64,000 bases of DNA from Limnothrix sp. FACHB-406 (lineage in GTDB: Bacteria; Cyanobacteriota; Cyanobacteriia; CACIAM-69d). Position 1 is the first letter of the stretch. Every line of letters starts with the position of its first letter. A model generated the notes under the pieces. The model was not told the DNA's origin. It was given only the letters and a program-made list of their open reading frames with translations, and did no database searches. A program made the translations under genes and the position numbers. Below, piece after piece: positions 56,601 through 64,000 of this stretch. The stretch is taken from contig NZ_JACJSP010000010.1 in the NCBI RefSeq assembly GCF_014698235.1, positions 1 to 64,000 on the forward strand, given 5' to 3'.

Positions 56601-56735
56601 AGTAGGGTGGGCATTGCCCACCTATACCTACAGCCCATCGCTAATGCAATCTGATCGCACTGTGGGAAGAAGCGATCATTGTTTTGTAGATGAGCGCTTT
56701 TTGGCTGGATGGCGGTGGGCAATGCCCACCCTACT
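56601..56735. mobile_element. MITE-like element with 22-bp inverted repeats
   Basis: AGTAGGGTGGGCATTGCCCACC (22 bp; 56601-56622) recurs as its exact reverse complement at 56714-56735. The flanks AGCAGC and GCTGCT add further, bulged complementarity. The 91-bp interior codes for nothing recognised. Each end contains the GTGGGC(A/T)TGCCCAC palindrome also seen at 27290. No clear target-site duplication. Confidence 0.6.
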
Positions 56736-56749
56736 CGCTGCTTTCCTGG

Positions 56750-56995
56750 TCAACTTGCAGACTTAGCAATCCTACGGAAAAATACATGAATTGCAGCATC
56801 TACTAATGGCAAATCATGTTCTTGCCAATCCCTCACTAGTCGCAATTGTCCGTCAATCAACTGATTTCGATAACTGGGGGTAAGACCGATACTGTGACTG
56901 AGGGCAGTTGCAATTTTCCCAATTTCCCGAAGTTGGGCACGATTAGGCTTCTCATAGCCTAGTTGAAGAACTCGATCAGAAATATGAACACTCAT
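56750..56995 (-). CDS. Small hypothetical protein, second gene of a two-gene unit
   Basis: 81 residues from ATG 56995; GGAGG lies 8 nt upstream, the best ribosome-binding site in the window (ATG 57001 is too close to it). The sequence SVHISDRVLQLGYEKPNRAQ and ATALSHSIGLTPSYRNQLID is helical and may contain a helix-turn-helix, but no family is recognised. It follows the 240-residue gene by about 20 bp, so both are co-transcribed. Confidence 0.65.
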   Translation of the reverse strand: MSVHISDRVLQLGYEKPNRAQLREIGKIATALSHSIGLTPSYRNQLIDGQLRLVRDWQEHDLPLVDAAIHVFFRRIAKSAS

Positions 56996-57015
56996 TGTCA
57001 TTACCTCCTTTGGAA

Positions 57016-57738
57016 TTAGTCAAATGATGTGGTCAAAAGCTTATCTATAAAAAATTCTAAAAATTCTTTCAAAAGATTGGTATCAGTGATGGTTGTCTGT
57101 AGTGCATAAGGAAAAAGTTTATCCGCGCCCAAAATTAAATAGGTGTCTGGGCTGCTGATTTTCAATGGGTCGAACTCCTCTTGTGGAATAATTTCACTAC
57201 CTTGAATGGAACGGCCTTCGTAACCATCATGCTCTAAATCTCTCATATCAATAGTCCTGGACTCACGATTAGCGGCTCCTTGCCAGCCATCCACATCTTC
57301 AAATTTTGACCAATAGTAAGGATTCCGGTTTGCCATGAAATCATCTTCCTTGCTTGGGATAATCCAGATTTTGGCAACGTATTGAGATACATCCGTCCCG
57401 GCTTCAGAACAATATGTCCTATAACGAAATCGAACAATGTATTGCTCAAGAAACTTTTCTTCTAAAGAGATACAGATACCATCTTTTCGACGAGAAATAA
57501 TGAGTTGGGATCTTTTAGAAACTCCACCTGAGACTTTCTTGCGATATCCAACATACTGAGAAGCCTTCCTTTCAACAAAGAAATTGGAAAAATTGCGATC
57601 CTCTAGTAATTTTTGAGCAGTTGAAAACAAATCTTCTCCACCAGAAATCACATTGAGAGTACTAGCGATTAATCGCGGAACTCCATCCTCAACTTCAAAG
57701 CGTTGAATCAAATCGTAGATAACTTTGCTCATTTCCAA
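57016..57738 (-). CDS. Unrecognised protein (240 aa), first gene of a two-gene unit
   Basis: 240 residues: MEMSKVIYDLIQRFEVEDGV, a basic patch VGYRKKVSGGVSKRSQLIIS, then aromatic- and acid-rich stretches YYWSKFEDVDGWQGAANRES and HDGYEGRSIQGSEIIPQEEF. No membrane segment, signal peptide or catalytic motif is evident. GC content is clearly lower than that of metH next door, suggesting transfer. With its small partner it forms an isolated two-gene module next to the xis/MITE patch, so a toxin-antitoxin or defence role is conceivable but unsupported. Confidence 0.65.
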   Translation of the reverse strand: MEMSKVIYDLIQRFEVEDGVPRLIASTLNVISGGEDLFSTAQKLLEDRNFSNFFVERKASQYVGYRKKVSGGVSKRSQLIISRRKDGICISLEEKFLEQYIVRFRYRTYCSEAGTDVSQYVAKIWIIPSKEDDFMANRNPYYWSKFEDVDGWQGAANRESRTIDMRDLEHDGYEGRSIQGSEIIPQEEFDPLKISSPDTYLILGADKLFPYALQTTITDTNLLKEFLEFFIDKLLTTSFD

Positions 57739-57822
57739 GAATCTGATCTAGGATTTATGGAATCAATCTAGCAAACAACTGAGAAGCTGTCAAGATTCCA
57801 GGCCAAGATTTTTGGAAAAAAA

Positions 57823-57867
57823 CAAAAGCCGCAAAACCTTCGTCTGACAAGGATTTCACGGCTTTTG
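57823..57867. terminator. Strong bidirectional terminator (metH end)
   Basis: CAAAAGCCG (57823-57831) pairs with CGGCTTTTG (57859-57867), and AAAACCTT pairs with AAGGATTT inside. On the minus strand the stem is followed by a long T-run (complement of GGAAAAAAAC), ideal for ending metH. Confidence 0.85.
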
Positions 57868-57930
57868 GAATTTTGCTGAACAGTAAACTGCTGCTTCTTA
57901 ACTAGCTGCGGGCATCATGCTAGCTACAGC

Positions 57931-60900
57931 CTACGCTGTGAAGTACTTCGCGATCGGGTGGTAAGAAACGATCGCCGTGGTGGACTGCTCCGGGTAAAGC
58001 TGCTCGCTCTCGTCCATATACATGTTGATTCGATCGGTTTGCAGCAACTGCAACTGAATCAATTGATCCTGAATATTCGGACAAGCCGGATAGCCAAAGC
58101 TGTAGCGAGATCCCTGATAACGCTGCGCCAAAATGTCCCGCAAACTATCCGGTTCCTGCGCGCCAAATCCCAGCTCCCGCCGAATGCGAGCGTGCGTCCA
58201 TTCCGCCAGGGCTTCCGCCGTTTGCACCGCCATCCCGTGGAAGTACAAATAATCGGAATATTGATTCGCCCCGAATAGTTTTTGAGCGTATTCCGTGGCA
58301 ATTTCGCCCACCGTCACCGCTTGCATCGGGAACACATCAAAGATGCCCAACTCCTTCGGCGCAAAGAAATCGGCAATGCAAAGGCGACGCATGGAACCTT
58401 GGCGCGGAAACTCAAATTGGGCGATCGGCTCCAGGTTGATTTGCCCCGCGCTGACTGCTTCCGGGTCGTAGATATAGAGCGTATTCCCCGCCGCATTGCA
58501 GGGGAAATAGCCATAGATCACTTGCGGTTGCAGCAGGTTTTCCGCCAGCACCTTGGCTTTCCATTCCGCCAAAATCGGTCGCACTTTGGCATCAATAAAC
58601 GCATCGTAATCCTCGCGGGATTGCTCCTTCGGTTTACGGAACTGCCATTGACCGACGAACAAGGCTTGCAAGTCGAGATAGTTGAAAACTTCCTCGATCG
58701 CAATGTCCGTGGGGTTCAGCAATTGGCTGCCCCAGAACGGCGGCTGGGGGCGATCGATATGCGGGTCAACCGCTTCCGATCGCCGCGTGTCAATCACCTT
58801 GGGTTTCTCGGCTTTGGCGGGTTTCTCAGCCGCATCGTCACCATCCGCCTTGGCTTGGCCATAGCGACCCAGCGCCGCCGGATCATCGGCAAATTCCCCT
58901 AAAAAGCCTTGGGAATCATCCCATTTCTCAGCCGCTTTTGCGGGCATCAACTTATCCATGAAGCTGAGATCCGAGAAGGCATCTTTGCCATAGATCACCC
59001 GACCGCGATAGGTCTTTTGGCAATCTTCATAGACAAATTTCGGCGTGAGGGCCGCGCCGCCCAAAATCACGGGCACGGTAATCCCGCGATCGTTGAAGGT
59101 CTCCAGGTTTTCCTTCATGAACGCCGTGGATTTCACCAACAAACCGCTCATGGCAATGCAATCGGGCTTGTGTTGCTCGTAGGCATCAATGATATTTTCC
59201 ACGGGCTGTTTAATGCCCAAATTAATCACCCGATAGCCATTGTTGGTGAGGATGATATCCACCAGGTTTTTGCCAATGTCATGCACATCGCCCTTGACCG
59301 TGGCAATCACGAAAGTGCCCTTAGCATTGTTGCTGGTTTCGGATTTCTCCATGTGCGGTTCCAAAAAGGCCACCGCCGCTTTCATGGTTTCCGCCGATTG
59401 CAACACAAAGGGCAATTGCATTTGACCCGAAGCAAACAATTCACCCACCACTTTCATCCCATCCAACAGATAGGTATTGATGATTTCTAGGGGTGGATAT
59501 TGGGTCATGGCCTGTTGCAAGATGGCTTCAAGACCCAACCGTTCGCCATCGATGATGTGGCGTTTGAGTTTCTCTTCGAGGGAGAGGTTTTCATCCACGC
59601 CTGCTGCCTTTTTGGTGGTGGCTCCTTCAAAGAGTTGGGTGAGCTGGGTCAGGGGATCATAAACACAAACATCCCCCTCAAACCGGCGACGATCGAAGAT
59701 CAAATCGCGGCAGACTTCCTGGTGTTCCGGCTCAATTTTGGCCAGGGGCAAAATCTTGGCCGCACTGACGATCGAGGAGTCCATTCCCACCTGCATACAT
59801 TCATGCAGGAACATCGAGTTCAGCACCTGCCGCGCCGCCGGATTCAGACCAAAGGAGATGTTGGAAACACCCAGCAAAATGTGGCAGCCGGGCAGATTTT
59901 CCCGAATCAAGCGAATTGATTCGATCGTGGCGGCTCCGTTTTTGCGGTCTTCTTCAATGCCGGTGGAAATCGGCAGAGCCAGGGTGTCGAAGAAGATTTC
60001 ATGGGCGGGAATTCCAAACTCCACCGCTTGTCGATAGGCCCGCTGGGCGATCGCAAATTTCTTTTCGGCGGTGCGGGCCATCCCATCTTCATCGATCGTC
60101 CCGATCACCACCCCAGCGCCATAGGTTTTGGCCAGCTCCAGCACTTTCAAAAAGCGCTCTTCGCCGTCTTCATAGTTGGTGGAATTCAGCAAACATTTGC
60201 CGCCGGCCACCTTCAAACCGGCTTCCATTTTTTGCCATTCCGTGGAGTCCAACATCAGCGGCAAAGTGACATTATTCACCAGCCGCGAAACCAGCTCCCG
60301 CATATCCCGTTCGCCATCGCGACCCACATAGTCCACGTTCACATCCAGCACGTGGGCCCCTTCGCGGACTTGGGCTTTGGCCAGGGAAACCAGCCCATCC
60401 CAATCTTCCGCATTCAGCAGTTCGCGGCATTTTTTGGAACCGCTGGCATTGAGCCGCTCACCCACAATTAGGAAGGAATTATCTTGCTGATAAAGCTGGG
60501 TTCCGTAGATCGATGCAGCGGCGGGTTCGTAATGCAATGGGTTGCGATCGAACCGGCCCGGTTCCAAGTTTTCAGGAACCCGAATCTCGCGGGCTTTCGG
60601 TTGCAAGGATTCGGAAATACCGACCAATTCCTTGATGTGATCGGGGCGCGTACCGCAGCAGCCGCCCACCACTTGCACGCCCCAATCTTCCACGAATTTG
60701 TGCAGGGCCATCCGCAATTCCATGGGGGTCAGGCGGTAGTGGGCATGGCCGCCGACGTTTTCTGGCAAGCCCGCGTTGGGAATGCAGGAGACCACAAAGG
60801 GCGATCGCTCACACAGGTAGCGAATATGCTCCGCCATTCGATCGGGGCCAGTGGCACAATTCAACCCCAAAATATCGATCGGGTAGGGTTCCAAAATCGC

Positions 60901-61539
60901 CACAACGGCGTTGATATCCGTCCCGACCAACATCGTGCCGGTGGTTTCCATGGTCACCGAAACCATCAACGGAATCCGCGATCCTTGCTCGGCAAAAACC
61001 TCTTCGATCGCATTCAGTGCTGACTTAATTTGCAACACATCTTGGCAGGTTTCAACAATCAACAAATCAGCCCCACCATCGATGAGCGCTCGGGCCTGTT
61101 CCGCGTAGGCCGCTTTCATCGTGTCGTAGTCAATGTGGCCCAGGGTCGGTAGTTTCGTTCCCGGCCCCATGGAACCGGCCACAAAACGCGGTTTTTCAGG
61201 GGTGGAAAATTCGCGGGTGAGTTCCTTGGCCAGCTCCACGGCCTTGCGGTTTAACGCATAGGCTTGGTCGGCTAAATCGTATTCCGCCAGGACGATCGAA
61301 GTTCCACCAAAGGTGTCGGTTTCGATCACATCTGCGCCCGCCTTCAGATATTCCCGATGCACATAGGCCACGGCTTCCGGCTTGCTTTGCACCAAATACT
61401 CATTACACCCCTCATACTGCGGGCCGCCAAAGTCTTCGGCCGTCAGGTTCTGCGCCTGGAGGAGCGTCCCCATGCCGCCGTCAAAAACGATGACCGGACG
61501 CGAAGGGTGATGCAACCGTTCCAAAAAGGGATGAGTCAT
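57931..61539 (-). CDS. metH: Cobalamin-dependent methionine synthase
   Basis: 1202 residues, full length. The homocysteine domain (about 1-320) has [35 protein letters not shown], and zinc cysteines in GLNCATG and [13 protein letters not shown]. The pterin (methyltetrahydrofolate) domain (about 355-620) begins [19 protein letters not shown]. The cobalamin domain has the lower axial His in [15 protein letters not shown] (about 751) and [17 protein letters not shown]. The C-terminal AdoMet activation domain ends [20 protein letters not shown]. An acidic/lysine linker (about residues 900-925) is cyanobacteria-specific. It methylates homocysteine to methionine. No cobalamin riboswitch is recognised upstream. 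Confidence 0.96.
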   Translation of the reverse strand: MTHPFLERLHHPSRPVIVFDGGMGTLLQAQNLTAEDFGGPQYEGCNEYLVQSKPEAVAYVHREYLKAGADVIETDTFGGTSIVLAEYDLADQAYALNRKAVELAKELTREFSTPEKPRFVAGSMGPGTKLPTLGHIDYDTMKAAYAEQARALIDGGADLLIVETCQDVLQIKSALNAIEEVFAEQGSRIPLMVSVTMETTGTMLVGTDINAVVAILEPYPIDILGLNCATGPDRMAEHIRYLCERSPFVVSCIPNAGLPENVGGHAHYRLTPMELRMALHKFVEDWGVQVVGGCCGTRPDHIKELVGISESLQPKAREIRVPENLEPGRFDRNPLHYEPAAASIYGTQLYQQDNSFLIVGERLNASGSKKCRELLNAEDWDGLVSLAKAQVREGAHVLDVNVDYVGRDGERDMRELVSRLVNNVTLPLMLDSTEWQKMEAGLKVAGGKCLLNSTNYEDGEERFLKVLELAKTYGAGVVIGTIDEDGMARTAEKKFAIAQRAYRQAVEFGIPAHEIFFDTLALPISTGIEEDRKNGAATIESIRLIRENLPGCHILLGVSNISFGLNPAARQVLNSMFLHECMQVGMDSSIVSAAKILPLAKIEPEHQEVCRDLIFDRRRFEGDVCVYDPLTQLTQLFEGATTKKAAGVDENLSLEEKLKRHIIDGERLGLEAILQQAMTQYPPLEIINTYLLDGMKVVGELFASGQMQLPFVLQSAETMKAAVAFLEPHMEKSETSNNAKGTFVIATVKGDVHDIGKNLVDIILTNNGYRVINLGIKQPVENIIDAYEQHKPDCIAMSGLLVKSTAFMKENLETFNDRGITVPVILGGAALTPKFVYEDCQKTYRGRVIYGKDAFSDLSFMDKLMPAKAAEKWDDSQGFLGEFADDPAALGRYGQAKADGDDAAEKPAKAEKPKVIDTRRSEAVDPHIDRPQPPFWGSQLLNPTDIAIEEVFNYLDLQALFVGQWQFRKPKEQSREDYDAFIDAKVRPILAEWKAKVLAENLLQPQVIYGYFPCNAAGNTLYIYDPEAVSAGQINLEPIAQFEFPRQGSMRRLCIADFFAPKELGIFDVFPMQAVTVGEIATEYAQKLFGANQYSDYLYFHGMAVQTAEALAEWTHARIRRELGFGAQEPDSLRDILAQRYQGSRYSFGYPACPNIQDQLIQLQLLQTDRINMYMDESEQLYPEQSTTAIVSYHPIAKYFTA

Positions 61540-61834
61540 GGTCAGGGATGGAGCAGCAATTGGAATGCGAATGGGTTGGGGCGTGGCACTGTATTGTTGA
61601 CCAGCGCGGTTGATTAGCCCATGGGGCCAATGTCCCTATTGTGCCGGATTTGGCCGAGAGGTCTAGGCCCGGCGTGATTTCCGCAACCAGGGAGCACCGA
61701 TCGCCCGGAAGGTCTAAACAGCCCAAACCGCCACCGGGTGAGCCTCATCAATCAGCAGAGACCAGATGCTCAAGCCCTGGCCCCCAGGACTACGAGGGCT
61801 TGGCCAGTCACCCAGGTGACTCCTCAGACCACTT

Positions 61835-64000
61835 CTAAGACAGTCGCCCTTCAGCGATCAGGGCCTGGTGAATGAAGCTGGCCAGGTCGGCGCGGGTGGT
61901 GGGTTGGTTGGGATTCAGGCGATCGGGACTGGGTTGCCCTTGCAGGATTTGGCGCTTGAGGGCGGCGGCAATTTTGCCCTGCACGGCGCTGGGAATTTCG
62001 GCGCGATCGTCCAGCACTGCCAAGCCTTCGGGGGACTCATCGGGCCAAGCCAGCCCTCCGGCCAGGGCTGCGGCCAACTGCCAACGGGGCACACCCAACT
62101 CGGGGCCAAATCGATCGGCATCCATCCCCGAGAGGAACTGACCCCGGTAGGCGCGATCGATCGCCGCCGCCGCCCAATAGCCCGATGGCACATCTTGAAA
62201 GACCTTGCCCGATCGCCGATCGCCGGGATCGAAGGCTTTGACCAACACCGCCGCCAATTGGGCCCGGTTAATCGGCTCATCGGGATGGAACGAGCCGTCC
62301 TCGTAACCGCTGAGAATGGCCTGTGCCGCCAGGGTATTGATGAAGGGGGCGGCCCAATGGTCGGTGATGTCGCTGAAGGCGCTGCTGGCCGGATCACTGT
62401 TGGCGTTGTTGCTGCCCAAATCGACAATGTAGGGCGATCGCAGGGCGCTGGCCAGGCCCTTGGTGACCAGGGCTTGGTAAAGGAAGGCGGATACTTCCCC
62501 CCGGGTGATGGCCCGCTCGGCTTCCAGGCGGGTGAGGTCGGGATAGTTCACCACCATGCGCCGCACTGTGGCCGTGGCGATCGCGTCGCGGGCAAAGTTG
62601 GGAATCCGAATCGCATCGCTGTAATAGCTCAAAACACTCAAGGTTCCCCCCGTCAAACCCAGGCCATTCACCAGGGCGACCAACGCTTGGGCCCGGGTGA
62701 GGTTGGCGTTGGGCTTAAAGCTGCCGTCGGGAAACCCTGCCAGCAATCCGCGTCGATAGCATTGGTCGATCGCCCCGGCAGCCCAAAAACTGGCCGGCAC
62801 ATCCCAAAATTTCGCCCCCGATCGCAGGTTAGGCAAACTGGGAAAAGCCTTCACCAACAGGGCCGCAAACTGCCCCCGCGTCAGGTTGGTGTTGGGGCGA
62901 AAGGTGCCATCCTCCTTGTAGCCGCTCATGATTTGCCGTTGGATCAACTGGCGAATAAACGCTTCGGCCCAATGGCCCGTCACGTCATCCCCCAGCGGGC
63001 CAGGACTGGGGGTTGGGCCGGGACTCGGAACCGGACTGCCGCCGCCCGCCCGTCGCCGGGCCTCCAACACCGCCTTGTAAGCGTTCACCTTGCCGTAGCC
63101 AAACCACCGGGAAAACCCGCGACTGTCATAGGAACCGTAGCGAAATCCAAACTGTGGATCGGCGTTGGTGTCCACAATTTTGTCCGCCGTTGATTCCAGA
63201 ATTTGTTTCACCTCCCGCGCCGTCAGGTTGGGATTCGCGGACAACACCAGGGCCGCCACACCCGCCACCACCGGGCAAGCGCTGGATGTGCCCCCAAAGT
63301 CGGCGGTGAAGTCCGTGCTGCTGTAGCCCGCTGACCCCAGGCGATCGGTCGTGAACACTCCGGCTCCGGCCAGGTTGCTGGTCACCTGGGGCGGAGTCAG
63401 AATTGCGCCGGTTTCCGGCAACCAAATTCCCGGTGATGCATTGTTGCTGGGGGCGCAAACGGAAATGTTATCGCCCCAATTGCTGTAGGCGGCTTTGCGG
63501 TTCAAGCTGGTGGAAGCGGCAACGGCAATCACGTCCGGATGGGCCGCAAACCCGGACAGCCATTCTGTGGATCCCGACAACACCTTGTTGGGCCAACCCT
63601 GCTCATTCACCGTGCCATTCACGGGCCGGTTCGCGTTGCCGGCCGCAAACACAATCACACAGCCTTTGCCATTGCGGCCCTGGGTGGCGGCTCGGTTGAG
63701 GGCTGCTCGCTGCCGGGTGGACAGGGGAAAGTAAATGCTGCCTGGGCCCCAGCTACAGGAAACCACGGCGGCCCCCCGGGACACGCACCAATCAAACAGT
63801 TCTTCCACCGCTTGGTCATCTAAATAGCCGGTGGTGCGAATGGGCATCAAGGCACAACGGGGAGCCACGCCCACAATGCCGCTGCCGTTTTCTTCGGCCA
63901 CGGCAACCCCAGCGCAGGCGGTTCCGTGGCTGTCGTCCCGCGTGCCAGGCAGGGGGTTAAAGTCGTTGTCTTTAAAGTCTTTGGGGCTGACAATTTTGCC
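61835..64000 (-). CDS. Subtilisin-like serine protease with SLH domains (5' end beyond window)
   Basis: The 721 C-terminal residues; the frame is open to base 64000, so the N-terminus and Asp of the triad lie outside. The catalytic His is in DSHGTACAGVAVAEENG (residues about 23-39 of the part seen), the oxyanion Asn in VIVFAAGNANRP, and the Ser in FGGTSSACPVVAGVAALVLS. After a PSPGPTPSPGP linker come S-layer homology repeats, for example GHWAEAFIRQLIQRQIMSGY, FWAAGAIDQCYRRGLLAGFP and HWAAPFINTLAAQAILSGYE. SLH domains anchor proteins to the cell-wall polymer, so it is an exported surface-bound protease. Several cysteines suggest disulfides. Confidence 0.9.
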   Translation of the reverse strand, partial: GKIVSPKDFKDNDFNPLPGTRDDSHGTACAGVAVAEENGSGIVGVAPRCALMPIRTTGYLDDQAVEELFDWCVSRGAAVVSCSWGPGSIYFPLSTRQRAALNRAATQGRNGKGCVIVFAAGNANRPVNGTVNEQGWPNKVLSGSTEWLSGFAAHPDVIAVAASTSLNRKAAYSNWGDNISVCAPSNNASPGIWLPETGAILTPPQVTSNLAGAGVFTTDRLGSAGYSSTDFTADFGGTSSACPVVAGVAALVLSANPNLTAREVKQILESTADKIVDTNADPQFGFRYGSYDSRGFSRWFGYGKVNAYKAVLEARRRAGGGSPVPSPGPTPSPGPLGDDVTGHWAEAFIRQLIQRQIMSGYKEDGTFRPNTNLTRGQFAALLVKAFPSLPNLRSGAKFWDVPASFWAAGAIDQCYRRGLLAGFPDGSFKPNANLTRAQALVALVNGLGLTGGTLSVLSYYSDAIRIPNFARDAIATATVRRMVVNYPDLTRLEAERAITRGEVSAFLYQALVTKGLASALRSPYIVDLGSNNANSDPASSAFSDITDHWAAPFINTLAAQAILSGYEDGSFHPDEPINRAQLAAVLVKAFDPGDRRSGKVFQDVPSGYWAAAAIDRAYRGQFLSGMDADRFGPELGVPRWQLAAALAGGLAWPDESPEGLAVLDDRAEIPSAVQGKIAAALKRQILQGQPSPDRLNPNQPTTRADLASFIHQALIAEGRLS

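Noticed and set aside
61540-61834. Cobalamin riboswitch upstream of metH
   Set aside because: No B12-box (AGxCAGGGAA...GCCACTG) or paired structure found in the right orientation; a GGCACTG word alone is not enough.

Overview
The window is chromosomal DNA from a cyanobacterium. It opens inside psbA (photosystem II D1) and carries chlB, sqdB, ndhS, crtQ, cruP and rpaA. It is densely seeded with the HIP1 octamer GCGATCGC, a cyanobacterial hallmark. The moderately high GC content and the absence of heterocyst genes fit a HIP1-rich unicellular or simple filamentous species, but the genus cannot be fixed from this sequence.

Region 1 (1-33.4 kb) is mostly core metabolism. It holds the psbA 3' part, a UbiH-type hydroxylase, FtsE, CruP, a membrane sensor kinase, an M16-like protein without its zinc motif, SqdB, a sugar-phosphate phosphatase, ChlB, RpaA, a HAS-barrel protein, NdhS, ProB, YqeG/MltG/DUF3727, small proteins, an IscA-type Fe-S protein, CrtQ, a Uma2 nuclease-fold protein, DUF2811, TrpB, a sulfotransferase and MalQ. 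Two gene-free stretches look like small RNA loci (about 13.04-13.17 kb and 17.19-17.35 kb). A helically phased cluster of four DnaA-box-like sites lies upstream of trpB (28.60-28.66 kb).

Region 2 (33.4-41.7 kb) is accessory and surface-oriented. It has a large RTX/Calx-beta secreted protein, small secreted proteins, a TnpB remnant, a PIN-domain toxin-antitoxin pair and a von Willebrand A protein.

Region 3 (41.7-57.8 kb) is the most mobile-looking part. A 1425-residue STAND-type NTPase with TPRs and a seven-bladed WD40 propeller is co-transcribed with a 461-residue AAA ATPase. Next come broken 3' ends of a metH-like and a transporter-like gene, then a FIST sensor with a histidine kinase. A divergent sulfide/arsenite-type cluster follows (BASS transporter and DUF302 facing SQR, ArsR and a haem-binding DUF3365 protein). 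The region ends with an xisH/xisI/nucleotidyltransferase patch containing a duplicated xisI fragment, a MITE-like palindromic element and an unrecognised two-gene unit.

Region 4 (57.9-64 kb) holds metH and the C-terminal 721 residues of a subtilisin-like protease with SLH domains, which runs off the right edge.

The best candidates for a little-described system are the STAND/AAA pair and the unrecognised two-gene unit at 56750-57738. Functions are inferred by reading translated sequences; no database search was run.
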